A DNA stretch of 64,000 nucleotides from Desulfobotulus alkaliphilus (lineage in GTDB: Bacteria; Desulfobacterota; Desulfobacteria; Desulfobacterales; ASO4-4): NCBI RefSeq assembly GCF_007830435.1, contig NZ_VLLC01000005.1:26191-90190 (forward strand), written 5' to 3'. The position numbers and the translations under genes were made by a program. Below the pieces are notes generated by a model, which saw only the letters and a list, made by a program, of their open reading frames with translations, was not told the origin of the DNA and did not search any database. Below, piece by piece: positions 37,809-46,993 of the stretch; position 1 is the first letter of the stretch; every line of letters starts with the position of its first letter.

Positions 37809-38274
37809 AGTCCCTTCCTCAAATGATTCCTTGGGTAATTAAGTACAATGCACACGCTGAAAAATATAATTCAGATTTTGTTGCTGAACAAAATAAACAA
37901 CCTGCCCTGTCTACTGAAGATTTAATCACAGGTAAGCGGAAGCCCTCCAGCTTTAAATCAGATACTGACCATTGCAGAGAGGCAGTATTTGTCCAGTTAC
38001 AAACTGGGCATTGGAAACCATCGATGCTTATTTTCCTTTAGATCCTTAACTTTCACCTTCTGTACTTTATTGAATCATACAAACACTTAAAATGAAAATA
38101 TAACCTAAAAATTCATTGCTGGCAAACCCAAAGTTCAGGACAATGTTCTTACGGTCTGACTGGGGTTTACTGGGCAAAACATCGAATCTTAAATTGTGGG
38201 TTACTTGACAAGGTCTTTGAGTAACCGTATGTATTGAAACTTCAAAAATAAATTAAATCTAAAATAAGGTAAAA
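37809..38274. other. Intergenic region between divergent transcripts
   Basis: These 466 A/T-rich bases separate the MglB-like gene (leftward) from the periplasmic binding protein gene (rightward), so promoters for both should lie here. CTGAA...TTCAG at about 37857-37874 is an imperfect palindrome containing a TATAAT-like core. I see no gene, no clear -35 box and no repeat. Confidence 0.4.
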
Positions 38275-39492
38275 ATGGTGACGGGAATGATATTAAGAAT
38301 GGGATCAGTTGCTAAAAAAAATTTTTTTTCTGTCTCTATGTGCTTTCTGATTTTTTTTACCATGACAGGACCCGCCTGGCCAGAAGAAAAAAATCTTCTT
38401 CTTTCTCTGGGGGTCAGTCTGCCACTGACGGGACCGAAAAGTACACAGGCTGTCAAATGGCTTCAGGGTATGGAAGCCGCCGTTTCCGCAATTAATTATG
38501 GAGGCGGAGTCCATCAGAGACAACTGCGCATTATTGCCCTTGATGATGGCGGAGACGAAGTGAGACGTCAGAACAATCTTAACCAACTGACAGAAAAGGA
38601 AGATCTTTTCGCCCTTGTATCTGCCTTCGGCTATAATAGTACGAAGGATGCATTGCGTATATCTGAAGAAAAATCAACGCTTTTTTTTGGTTCCAATACA
38701 GGCATAAAAACCTCCGGCTCCCATGCCAAACCCAACATCTTTACCTTAAGACCCGATATGGATCTGGAAATGGATCTTCTGGTCAGCCGATTTATGCAGG
38801 AAACGGGCAAGAGGCGGATCTCTGTCTTATACAGTGAAAATGAAAAGGGTACTGAATACATGAACGGGGTGCGCAGTGCACTGGAAAAAAGACAGCAGGA
38901 ACTGCTGGCTGCAGTACCAGTTACTCCCCAAAATCCAAAAATATCTTCTGCCATAGACAATATTCTGGTAACCAGCCCTGATGCTATCATCATTGCAGCA
39001 GAACTGAATGTGACAACTGATTTTATAAGAGAGCTCAGGCAAAGCCGGGGGGATATCCATCTGATTGCAGTTGGCCACACCGATCCTCTAGAACTGTCAG
39101 AACGACTGATGAACACAGGCTTAGGTGTTGTTATCAGTCAGGCCGTTCCCTTTCCATTTTATAGAAGAATCCCCATTGTCAACGCCTATGCAGCCGATGT
39201 AGAAGCTTTTAAAGAAGAGGATCCTGCTATTGAAATGACCTTTCCAGGCTTTGAAGCTTACTTAAATTTTCAGGCTTTTATTTATATCTTAAAGCAAAGC
39301 CCTTCTTTGGATGCTGCCTCCTTTATCCATACGGCGCAGCAGCAGTTTGAAAGCGATCTCGGCGGTTTCCGCTTTTCATTTTCTGATAAAAAGCATACGG
39401 GTTCCAATCAGATTTTTTTAACGCAGATTGCTCCAGGTGGCTTTGTAGCACCTATCCGGAACTTTTCTGAAGTCTATGAGTATCACCCCTGA
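38275..39492 (+). CDS. Periplasmic ligand-binding protein, branched-chain amino-acid receptor type
   Basis: This 405-residue protein has a signal peptide (hydrophobic 19-33, cleavage near AWPEE) and a type I periplasmic-binding fold of the LivJ/Peripla_BP_6 type (LGVSLPLTGPKST, GFEAYLNFQAF). No ABC permease or ATPase is adjacent. It stands alone between the GTPase operon and the pseudo-caspase gene, so it may serve as a sensory receptor or feed a transporter elsewhere. Starts at 38287 or 38299 are possible. A terminator follows. Confidence 0.8.
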   Translation: MVTGMILRMGSVAKKNFFSVSMCFLIFFTMTGPAWPEEKNLLLSLGVSLPLTGPKSTQAVKWLQGMEAAVSAINYGGGVHQRQLRIIALDDGGDEVRRQNNLNQLTEKEDLFALVSAFGYNSTKDALRISEEKSTLFFGSNTGIKTSGSHAKPNIFTLRPDMDLEMDLLVSRFMQETGKRRISVLYSENEKGTEYMNGVRSALEKRQQELLAAVPVTPQNPKISSAIDNILVTSPDAIIIAAELNVTTDFIRELRQSRGDIHLIAVGHTDPLELSERLMNTGLGVVISQAVPFPFYRRIPIVNAYAADVEAFKEEDPAIEMTFPGFEAYLNFQAFIYILKQSPSLDAASFIHTAQQQFESDLGGFRFSFSDKKHTGSNQIFLTQIAPGGFVAPIRNFSEVYEYHP

Positions 39493-39561
39493 TCTGAAGT
39501 CAGGTCATGACGCCAGACCAGGCCGCATCATTCATCGTCTTTATAAAGTGAACTTGTACTG

Positions 39562-39597
39562 AAAAAAAAGAGGGGGCTAAAAGCCCCCCCTTTTTTT
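39562..39597 (+). terminator. Bidirectional-type intrinsic terminator
   Basis: GGGGGCT (39572-39578) pairs with AGCCCCC (39582-39588) over an AAA loop, with an A-run before and a T-run of seven after. It ends the binding-protein transcript and could also stop leftward transcription arriving from the gene ending at 39756. Confidence 0.88.
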
Positions 39598-39755
39598 ACT
39601 GAACCATCAAGAACCCGCTTAACCCAAGTTTCGCCAAAGTAGTGACCACACTTCTGAAGGCTTCGTTTAAATTGCTAAAAAATGGATATGTAGAACTCAA
39701 AAAAATCACGTCGTTTGATTCCATAGGGTTTTCATAAAAAAATAACGAACTTGGC

Positions 39756-41834
39756 TTAAGGCCGAATCACAAGTCGAAAACCGATATTGGCATAGGCTGC
39801 CGAAGGAGGCATACTATAGCGGTTGGCAACACGGATGGAATCCATATCCGTATCCCATCCACCCCCACGAAGAACACGTCTTTCACCTGTCTCAGGCCCA
39901 AAGGGATTCTGGATCAAGGCATTATGGTTCCCCGGGTATTTTCCATACCAGTCTCTGCACCACTCCCACATATTACCTTGCATGTCCTTCAATCCCCAGT
40001 TATTGGGTTGCAGCGAACCTGTTGGCAGGGGCTTTTGACGAAAAGCACCAACAGCACAACCTGCCCGGAAAGAATTTGCTGCAAAATTGGCCTGATCATC
40101 GGAAAGACAATTGCCGTAGGCATAGGCCGTGCTGCTTCCCGCCCTTGCTGCATATTCCCATTCCGCCTCCGTGGGAAGATCATAGTAAAGCCCTTCTTTT
40201 TCACGAAGCCATAGAATATAATTCTGGACATCATTATAAGATACTGCGCTGACAGGAAGCTCATCCGTGACTTTATAGCCGGGGTTCCTCCAGTTGTAAT
40301 GACGGTCCAGAACCCATCGGAAACCGCTCTCCAGAGCATGGGCGCCAGCACCGGTTTCAGCTTCGCTTTTATATCCCGTGTCCTCAACAAAACGCCTCCA
40401 TTGCCCCACTGTAACTTCATGGACCTGCATCATAAAAGGTTCTGTTATTTCGACTGAAATTCTTTTTTCATCGGGATTTCTTCTGACTTCATCTTCAGGG
40501 CTTCCCATTTCAAAAACGCCGGCTTCTATTGGAATAAAACGCATTGCCAGACTGTTTTCATAGGAAGGCTTAAGCGTTAAAAAAAATTCCTCTTCGGTCT
40601 TCTCGCCAGATTTAATATGGATATCCCGAAGAACTGGCTGATATAGAGGAGCTTCTACACGCAGGCTGTAGCTTCCCGGGGCTAGGGTCATGTCCGGGCT
40701 GTAAGATAATTTTTGAGTCTTAAACTGGATGGAGGCATTTTCCGGAGAGACCCGGATCACAAGACGTCCTTTTTCAGGTTTTCTGATCGCAAGGGTCAGT
40801 TCAAGCCTCTTCTCTTCACCGGGCGCAAGCCGAAATTCCTCAGTAATATTTTCGTATCCGGCAGCCCTCGCTTCTATGCGGTATCTGCCAGCTTCCAGAA
40901 CCAGCCTCTCTAAGGGGGCGCTTCCCTGCTCCTGCCCGTTGATCCGGATCATTGTTCCATCAGCGTTGGAAGCTATGCTGAGCTGTGCTTTGGGTTCTTC
41001 TTTCACAAGAACAGGTTTCGAGACATGTTTTTCTTTTACGGGAAGTGTAAATACAAAATCCTTAGAAAAATCTCTTCCTGTCTTCAAGCTTCGGTATTCA
41101 AAGACAGCTCCACTTTCATGGGTTTTTGAAAGAAGGGCTGAAAACAGTTTTATGCCGGTTAACTGGTTTTCCGTAAGTGATAAACTCCGCATAAGGGCAG
41201 ATACCAGTAAGCCATTTTTTCCACCGGTTTCTGGCGGATCTGTTTCATTTCTACTCTTATAGAGCACAGCGTGGGAAAAGCCCTGTTGATTTTCAGCCGT
41301 TTCTAGCATTCTGCTTTCTGCTACAGGAGAACCGATGGCTGCATCTGGAAAAGGAGCGTCTGAAATTAAAAGCACATTTCTCGCTCCCGTATTGCGCAGT
41401 ATCCTCTGTATGGTGCGAACTTCAAGGTAGCTTTGCAGGTTACCTTTTATGGCATCCGATCCCAGCCACCATCCATAGCCATAAAGCGATTCAACCTCGG
41501 CTGCTCCGGAAAAATATATCAGCAGCGTATCTTCCGGTTCCGCATTTTCACTCAGACTCTGGAGGGCCTTAAGCATGGCAGCTCTGTCCGCAGCCTTGCC
41601 CAAAAGCAGCGTGACCTGAAAACCCAGATGTTTTTCAAGAAATCCAGCAAGTGCCCTTGCATCCTCTTTAGCTGTTGCAGGAAAAGATATGGTCTGATCC
41701 TGATATGCATCAATCCCTATGACCAGCGCTCTGTTCTGGCCCGCAACGGCCGTAATATTCAGTGTAACCATCCATAAGCACAAAAATGCCAGTATGCCTG
41801 TAATGATGGAACAGTAACTTGGGGTTGGTTTCAT
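39756..41834 (-). CDS. Pseudo-caspase / PEGA / formylglycine-enzyme-like fusion protein
   Basis: This 692-residue protein has an N-terminal signal or anchor (16-31) and a caspase-like p20 domain (33-200: RALVIGIDAYQ, DARALAGFLE). The catalytic His motif SGHG is SGAA (109-112), and the Cys motif DACxSG reads DAPFPD with Pro161, so both catalytic residues are missing. Two PEGA domains follow (about 283-350 and 356-422). Residues 430-692 are an FGE-sulfatase/SUMF1 fold (LPTEAEWEYAARAG, GNMWEWCRDWYG, RVLRGGGWD) without the catalytic cysteine pair near the end. It is probably periplasmic and structural or ligand-binding. Confidence 0.85.
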   Translation of the reverse strand: MKPTPSYCSIITGILAFLCLWMVTLNITAVAGQNRALVIGIDAYQDQTISFPATAKEDARALAGFLEKHLGFQVTLLLGKAADRAAMLKALQSLSENAEPEDTLLIYFSGAAEVESLYGYGWWLGSDAIKGNLQSYLEVRTIQRILRNTGARNVLLISDAPFPDAAIGSPVAESRMLETAENQQGFSHAVLYKSRNETDPPETGGKNGLLVSALMRSLSLTENQLTGIKLFSALLSKTHESGAVFEYRSLKTGRDFSKDFVFTLPVKEKHVSKPVLVKEEPKAQLSIASNADGTMIRINGQEQGSAPLERLVLEAGRYRIEARAAGYENITEEFRLAPGEEKRLELTLAIRKPEKGRLVIRVSPENASIQFKTQKLSYSPDMTLAPGSYSLRVEAPLYQPVLRDIHIKSGEKTEEEFFLTLKPSYENSLAMRFIPIEAGVFEMGSPEDEVRRNPDEKRISVEITEPFMMQVHEVTVGQWRRFVEDTGYKSEAETGAGAHALESGFRWVLDRHYNWRNPGYKVTDELPVSAVSYNDVQNYILWLREKEGLYYDLPTEAEWEYAARAGSSTAYAYGNCLSDDQANFAANSFRAGCAVGAFRQKPLPTGSLQPNNWGLKDMQGNMWEWCRDWYGKYPGNHNALIQNPFGPETGERRVLRGGGWDTDMDSIRVANRYSMPPSAAYANIGFRLVIRP

Positions 41835-41976
41835 TTTTTCCTCACATTTTTTCAGGATCCCTCCCTGATACTTCTGCAGGGTTCAGGCACAGCGGTCATG
41901 ATAAAACAAAAACGAAAGGTTTAAAGGCAAGGCTCTACTCAGCGCTTTTTTTCCTTTTCGAACGTCAAAGACCTTG

Positions 41977-43152
41977 CTATTCCGCTGTAAAATGGGGATT
42001 GGCATCCATCACAGACCTGTTTTCTCCTCCGGTGATAATGGAATTTTTCCCACCCGCTCTGTTTTTTCGCCCACCCACAGTTGTAGAAAAATCACCTTCT
42101 GCACGGTTTCCTTCACCACCGATGGCAGAGGATGATCTGCCAGAAACAACATTGTCTGTTCCTGAAACCGCAGCACCATAGGAACCCGTTACCCTGTGCC
42201 CTCTTCCGGAAATCAGGTTGCCGTAGGATGTGCAGGTGTGTCCTTCACCAAGAACAAGATTGTGGGAACCGGTTATTTTTTCCGGATCATTGTACCCGAT
42301 GATAAGATTGCCACTGCCATTGCCTGATGCCGTTGCACCCTCTCCATTCAAAACAACAAGATTGACTCCCTGAAATTCAAGATTCTGCCCCTTCCGCTGA
42401 ACACCTTCAAGGATACGGGTCAGGCGGGCCACCTGGGCTTCCAGAGCGGCCACCCGATGCTGCAGTTGGGCTTTTTCTCCATCAGCCATTGCAATGCCTC
42501 CAACGAGCAGGGGCTGTACAAGGGTAATATCTGCCTTGGCCTCAAGGGCTGCCTGAAGCTCAGAGTGACGGACCAGGGAGGGGTCTATGCGGTCTGAGGG
42601 AATGATGCCCTGAATGTCAGAGATATGATGGGTATGATTTTTCTCTGCCTTTTCAGACAACATCTGTTTCCATCTGCGCTGGGTAAAAACAGGAACACAG
42701 TCAGAAATCCCCATTTCCCTGAAATATCCACAAATTTCAGCATCATCGATGCGTTCATAATCCGCAATTTTTTCAGGTCCTACAAAAAAAAGATAAGGAA
42801 AATTTCTTGGCATTGAGAGGGTAGTATCGCTACGTTCAAACAGTACCAGAGCAATGGCTGGTGTATCCGGAAGAATCATCGCACGGTAGGCTACGGCAGC
42901 ATATTTATCACTAAGATCGATAAAGTCACGGATACCTTCCATGCGGACATTTCTGTTACGTCTGGCCTGACGCTGTACAATCTGTTCATTGGCCTGAAGA
43001 AGAATCTGAGCAACACTTTCTTTGTCTTCAAGCTGAAGTCCCATGGCCACTTCTTTTTCTGTCATTACAGTATCCGCCAGAACTGGCAGGCTGCACAGTG
43101 TCCATGAAAGCAATAAAGTAGCTGCAATTGCAAAATAGGCCCTGCATTTCAT
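41977..43152 (-). CDS. Exported coiled-coil protein with YadA-like head repeats
   Basis: This 391-residue protein has a signal peptide (cleavage near VLADT), a globular part (about 30-175), a coiled coil (about 230-255, HRVAALEAQVARLTRIL) and a C-terminal run of about 14-residue left-handed repeats (SYGNLISGRGHRVTGSYGAA; GRSSSAIGGEGN) like the head of trimeric autotransporter adhesins. There is no C-terminal membrane anchor, so it is probably secreted or held by a partner. It ends 142 bases before the pseudo-caspase gene, on the same strand. Confidence 0.75.
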   Translation of the reverse strand: MKCRAYFAIAATLLLSWTLCSLPVLADTVMTEKEVAMGLQLEDKESVAQILLQANEQIVQRQARRNRNVRMEGIRDFIDLSDKYAAVAYRAMILPDTPAIALVLFERSDTTLSMPRNFPYLFFVGPEKIADYERIDDAEICGYFREMGISDCVPVFTQRRWKQMLSEKAEKNHTHHISDIQGIIPSDRIDPSLVRHSELQAALEAKADITLVQPLLVGGIAMADGEKAQLQHRVAALEAQVARLTRILEGVQRKGQNLEFQGVNLVVLNGEGATASGNGSGNLIIGYNDPEKITGSHNLVLGEGHTCTSYGNLISGRGHRVTGSYGAAVSGTDNVVSGRSSSAIGGEGNRAEGDFSTTVGGRKNRAGGKNSIITGGENRSVMDANPHFTAE

Positions 43153-43241
43153 TTTCCCTCCCCCGTATAAAATAGTTCATGCCCTGCTTCCCTGAAAAGA
43201 AGCAGAGCACAGCAGATCCTGCATGAACACTAAAAAAAGAA

Positions 43242-44561
43242 TCAGAAACTTACCGTCATTTTGGCAGCAAAGAGGAACCAGTTTTCGGAAGTATTGAGAT
43301 TGTTGTTCTTATCGGAGTTGATGTCTTTCATAAGAATGGCCGCACCGTTCATGGCATGGCCTTCCAGTTTAAATACCCAGTTAGGGGTAAGATCAAAGCG
43401 GGCTGTCATGCCAATATCCTTCAGCCAGGCATCATGATCTTTATAGCCGGTATCTTTGCGTGGATTGCTTAAACCCGGAAACCTAGGGTGTTCATCTATA
43501 GTATTTAACTTTCCGCTCCTGTCATCTTTATCTGCATAGTATTCAGAATAGGAAATACCCAGCTCCAGCCAATCCGTAAAACGGTAGGCCATGGCTGCAT
43601 AATATCCTTCCGTATTCAGGGTTCTGGTACCAGCTGCATTAATAAAGTTTGCAAAATCAGAATGCCCCTCTGCTTGGTTGGTAAATTCATAGCGGTTACC
43701 CATGTACTCCGCGGCAAAGGTGAAAGGGCCTCTAAGATATTCCAAAGAGGCCGTGTATGCCCTGGAAACAGTATTTGCCTTAACATTCGCAGAACCTGAA
43801 TCAGGTAAAAAATCCTCTGCTACAGCATTAGTTTCCATATCAAACTCCACAGACCACACAGTGGTGCTAAGACGAAGACCATTGATGGGGGTATACCATA
43901 CAAGGCCACCGGCCATGGAATATTTGGTGTGGGTGGATTGGGGGTCAGACAGGACGCCAGCAAGTCTGGACTGATCTGTAAGGGATGTCACAACCCCGCC
44001 ATCCACTGCAAATTCGGTTTCACCCCCCTGAAACTGGTAGGAAAGGGTACCGGCATTGCCCATGTAGAGGTCACCGTATATTTCAGCACCACTGATGGCG
44101 GATACCGTATCCCTCCAGGCTTCGTTGTAGACACTTTGGGGAAGGAAAATGCTGTTTCTGAGCATATCAATGTCACGGGTGGTATTATAAAGACCGTGAA
44201 CCATTTTCATTTTACCCACCCGGATACCCATCCAGTCTCTCCAGCGGTAATCGGCAAAGCCCCAGTCAATTTCCGGTTCTCCCTCACCGAATTCCCCAAG
44301 ATTCCGGGCAAAAATCTGAAGGCCCACACGGAGGTTGTCGCTGACCTGGCTGCTGATGTTCACCCCGAATTCATTGAATCGGGCACTGCCGTCTTCGGTT
44401 TTGGCAAAGAAATTATTGTTATCACTTAATAAGTATCCCTGGGAAACAAAACCATGGACAGTAACGCCGCCATAGAGGTCATCCCCAAATTCCACAGCCA
44501 TTGCCGGTAAGCCCATGCAGAGCATGCCCAGACCCAGCATCAGTCCTTTTAAGCTTTTCAT
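43242..44561 (-). CDS. Outer-membrane porin-like beta-barrel protein
   Basis: This 439-residue protein has a signal peptide (LPAMA, cleavage near residue 22) and alternating amphipathic strands, and ends in Phe (KMTVSF), the outer-membrane insertion signal. The N-terminal strand YGGVTVHGFVSQGY and the WMGIRVGKMK region are typical of DcaP/OprP-like barrels. AAGGAG precedes the ATG. A PstS-like gene follows upstream in the same direction, suggesting uptake of an anion or small acid. Confidence 0.82.
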   Translation of the reverse strand: MKSLKGLMLGLGMLCMGLPAMAVEFGDDLYGGVTVHGFVSQGYLLSDNNNFFAKTEDGSARFNEFGVNISSQVSDNLRVGLQIFARNLGEFGEGEPEIDWGFADYRWRDWMGIRVGKMKMVHGLYNTTRDIDMLRNSIFLPQSVYNEAWRDTVSAISGAEIYGDLYMGNAGTLSYQFQGGETEFAVDGGVVTSLTDQSRLAGVLSDPQSTHTKYSMAGGLVWYTPINGLRLSTTVWSVEFDMETNAVAEDFLPDSGSANVKANTVSRAYTASLEYLRGPFTFAAEYMGNRYEFTNQAEGHSDFANFINAAGTRTLNTEGYYAAMAYRFTDWLELGISYSEYYADKDDRSGKLNTIDEHPRFPGLSNPRKDTGYKDHDAWLKDIGMTARFDLTPNWVFKLEGHAMNGAAILMKDINSDKNNNLNTSENWFLFAAKMTVSF

Positions 44562-44610
44562 GCAAATCTCCTTATATTCATATGCATTTTAAATAAAATG
44601 GATGAAAATA

Positions 44611-45033
44611 TTATGGTGTAATACCCAGAACCTTCACCTCATCGATACGCGTTCCTTCGGGAACAAAACCAATGGCCCCCTGGGTATTGGCCACATAGGT
44701 GACCATATCTGCAGGCCTGTTCATGGTAGGCGGCATCTGTCCCCTTCCCGTGAAAACCTGTCTTTTCCAGTGCTGATCAAACTGGGCAGGAGACATTCTG
44801 ACATACTCAGACAAAAAGCTGTCCATGACATCCCCCCTGAGAATGGCAAAATTCACACGGCTTCCATCCTCCCAGCGGCTCAGCTGTCCCCTGTAAATAC
44901 GTTCCAGATCACTCTTTGAAACACTGGCCACCGACACTCCCCGGTTGGCAATAATCAGGACATCCGCAAGGGCATGCCCCATAAGGCCCGCAACCATAAT
45001 AAGGACAAGGGCCCCCAATTTTACATGCTTCAT
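44611..45033 (-). CDS. Small PstS-like periplasmic phosphate-binding protein
   Basis: From ATG 45033 this is a 140-residue protein with a signal peptide (cleavage after GHALA). The mature part carries features of the PBP-like phosphate-binding family (VSKSDLERIYRGQ, TYVANTQGAIGFVP), but is about half the length of full PstS. GGGAGAG lies just upstream; the longer reading from 45069 has none. It is transcribed into the porin gene, and such pairs are common in deltaproteobacteria and gammaproteobacteria. Phosphate specificity is not proven. Confidence 0.78.
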   Translation of the reverse strand: MKHVKLGALVLIMVAGLMGHALADVLIIANRGVSVASVSKSDLERIYRGQLSRWEDGSRVNFAILRGDVMDSFLSEYVRMSPAQFDQHWKRQVFTGRGQMPPTMNRPADMVTYVANTQGAIGFVPEGTRIDEVKVLGITP

Positions 45034-45158
45034 CATTCTCTCCCATTGATAAAGTATGAGTTCTGCCACCCCCCATGGGCAGCCTGCGCAATAAACGATG
45101 TTTATCCATGAATCAGTATAAAAAAGAGGTGACCTGTAAAGGATCTCCCCTTGTTTTT

Positions 45159-46049
45159 TTATTTTTTAGAATCGGTCAGAAGTTGCAGAACCTCTTCGTA
45201 CCTGCTTGCGGTTTTAAGAATAATTTCCTCGGGGAGTCTGGGACCGGGAGCCTGCTTGTTCCAGTCCAGTGTTTCGAGGTAATCACGCACAATCTGCTTA
45301 TCAAAACTTGCAGGAGAAAATCCCGGTGCATAGCTGTCCACGGGCCAGAATCTTGAAGAATCCGGTGTCAGCACCTCATCAATGAGAATAATTTCACCAT
45401 CTGCCATACCGAATTCAAATTTGGTATCTGCGATAATAATTCCCCGTTCACGGGCATAATCCGCAGCTTCCGTATAAATGGTGAGGCTCAGATCCCTCAC
45501 CTTTTCTGCTGTTTCCCTGCCCACAAGATTCACTGCTTCTCCAAAGGAAATATTGATGTCATGGTCCCCCACCTCGGCCTTGGTGGACGGGGTGAAAAGG
45601 GGTTCGGGCAGTTTTTCAGACTCCTGCAGGCCTGCAGGAAGATGGATACCGCAAACGGTCTGATCTTTTTTATAGGATTTCCAGCCGGAGCCTGAAATAT
45701 ACCCCCGGACAATGCATTCAATGCTCAAGGGTTCTGCTTTTTTCACCCACATGCTCCGGTCCCGGAGATAGTCTGCATGGGGACGGCAAACGTCAGGGAA
45801 ATCCTCTACCCTGCCACTGATAATATGATTCCCCACAAGCCGCTTCATGCGTTCAAACCAGAAAAGGGAAAGTGTTGTTAAAACCCGCCCCTTTCCTGGA
45901 ATGGCATCGGGCAGGACCACGTCAAAGGCAGACAATCGATCCGATGTTACCATGAGATAGGAATCGCCCAGATCATAAATATCCCGAACCTTACCACTCC
46001 GAAGCCGGTTAAGACCTTCAAGTTCCATATTTTCTGAAGATGTAATCAT
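45159..46049 (-). CDS. purC: Phosphoribosylaminoimidazole-succinocarboxamide synthase
   Basis: This 296-residue enzyme joins aspartate to CAIR in purine synthesis. It has [11 protein letters not shown] at the N-terminus, the ATP site region [10 protein letters not shown] and the conserved [12 protein letters not shown]. Length matches the longer yeast-like SAICAR synthetases. No other pur gene is adjacent; the YfcE-type gene lies 51 bases upstream. Confidence 0.93.
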   Translation of the reverse strand: MITSSENMELEGLNRLRSGKVRDIYDLGDSYLMVTSDRLSAFDVVLPDAIPGKGRVLTTLSLFWFERMKRLVGNHIISGRVEDFPDVCRPHADYLRDRSMWVKKAEPLSIECIVRGYISGSGWKSYKKDQTVCGIHLPAGLQESEKLPEPLFTPSTKAEVGDHDINISFGEAVNLVGRETAEKVRDLSLTIYTEAADYARERGIIIADTKFEFGMADGEIILIDEVLTPDSSRFWPVDSYAPGFSPASFDKQIVRDYLETLDWNKQAPGPRLPEEIILKTASRYEEVLQLLTDSKK

Positions 46050-46100
46050 AAATTTAACAAAATCCTTTCAGAGAAAGAAAAAATGAAGAAAATTATTTTC

Positions 46101-46616
46101 CTACAAAGAAACGGGTACGATATCTCCGCTGATATCTCCATTGGGAAAAATTGTCAATATCCCCACCGTATGCGGCCATGGACCCTTACGGTTATCTGAG
46201 TAGCTGCCGGGATTGAACATCAAAACATCATCCAGTTTGTGGCATTCCGGGACATGGGTGTGACCGAAGACAACGGCATCTACCCCTTCAAAGGCATTTT
46301 TTGCCCGCATCATGACACCGCTGCGTTCACCCCATCCGTGGATAAGCCCTACACGCACAGGTCCTATGGGCACAATACGGGAAACAGGGTGATGTTCCCT
46401 GACATCCGGGCCATCACAATTACCGCAGACAGCAAAAACATCCACATCATAAAATGCATCCAGCACAGAGAGACGGGTCATATCCCCTGCATGGAGAATC
46501 ATGGAAACATCTGAAAACACGCCCTGCCTGAGGGAAAACAATGTATCATCCGCCGCCTGCATGTGGGTGTCGGACAAAACCCCTACGCGTATGGCCTCTT
46601 TATGTCTGTTGTTCAT
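46101..46616 (-). CDS. YfcE/MJ0936-family metallophosphoesterase
   Basis: This 171-residue protein has the binuclear metal motifs in order: SDTHMQ, HAGDMT, GNCDGPD, HGWGE and GHTHVPE. The family comprises small phosphodiesterases; the natural substrate is unknown. It lies between a PilZ gene and purC on the minus strand. A link to cyclic di-GMP or other nucleotide turnover in the nearby PilZ/GTPase cluster is only a possibility. Confidence 0.85.
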   Translation of the reverse strand: MNNRHKEAIRVGVLSDTHMQAADDTLFSLRQGVFSDVSMILHAGDMTRLSVLDAFYDVDVFAVCGNCDGPDVREHHPVSRIVPIGPVRVGLIHGWGERSGVMMRAKNAFEGVDAVVFGHTHVPECHKLDDVLMFNPGSYSDNRKGPWPHTVGILTIFPNGDISGDIVPVSL

Positions 46617-46633
46617 GGAATACTTTTCTGTAT

Positions 46634-46993
46634 TTATTCGGATTCAAATTGTTCAATGAAAAGGGAAAGAAGCTTTGCCTTGGGACCTGTCATGGGCAAA
46701 AAGGAAAGTCCTGCATAGATGGTGTTCTTTCCCGAAGGCCGGGCATGGGCCACAACGGCATCCAGATCCAGTACATCATCTCCCATGCCCATGGAGAGCT
46801 GCACCTTTTTTCCTTCAGGAACAGGGGCGTGAATTTCAAGGAGTACACCCCCAAGGCTGATATTCAGGGTTCTTCCCATACCCTGCATGGTAATGGCCCC
46901 CTCCTCCCCAAGGACGGTGAAATGTATCAGGTTACGGGTTTCAGGACGAAAGGGGAACCGTCTTTTTTCAGCAGGATTCTTCGTCTGTATCAT
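46634..46993 (-). CDS. PilZ-domain protein
   Basis: This 119-residue protein is a single PilZ domain with the RxxxR element (RRFPFRPETR) and NISLGG, both needed for cyclic di-GMP binding. It starts inside the end of the DUF4388-cNMP gene (26-base overlap) with GGGAG five bases before the ATG, so the two are coupled. It is the last gene of the second GTPase module. Confidence 0.82.
   Translation of the reverse strand: MIQTKNPAEKRRFPFRPETRNLIHFTVLGEEGAITMQGMGRTLNISLGGVLLEIHAPVPEGKKVQLSMGMGDDVLDLDAVVAHARPSGKNTIYAGLSFLPMTGPKAKLLSLFIEQFESE

Noticed and set aside
37823-38041. 72-codon plus-strand frame in the divergent promoter region
   Set aside because: No ribosome binding site and it spans the expected promoters.
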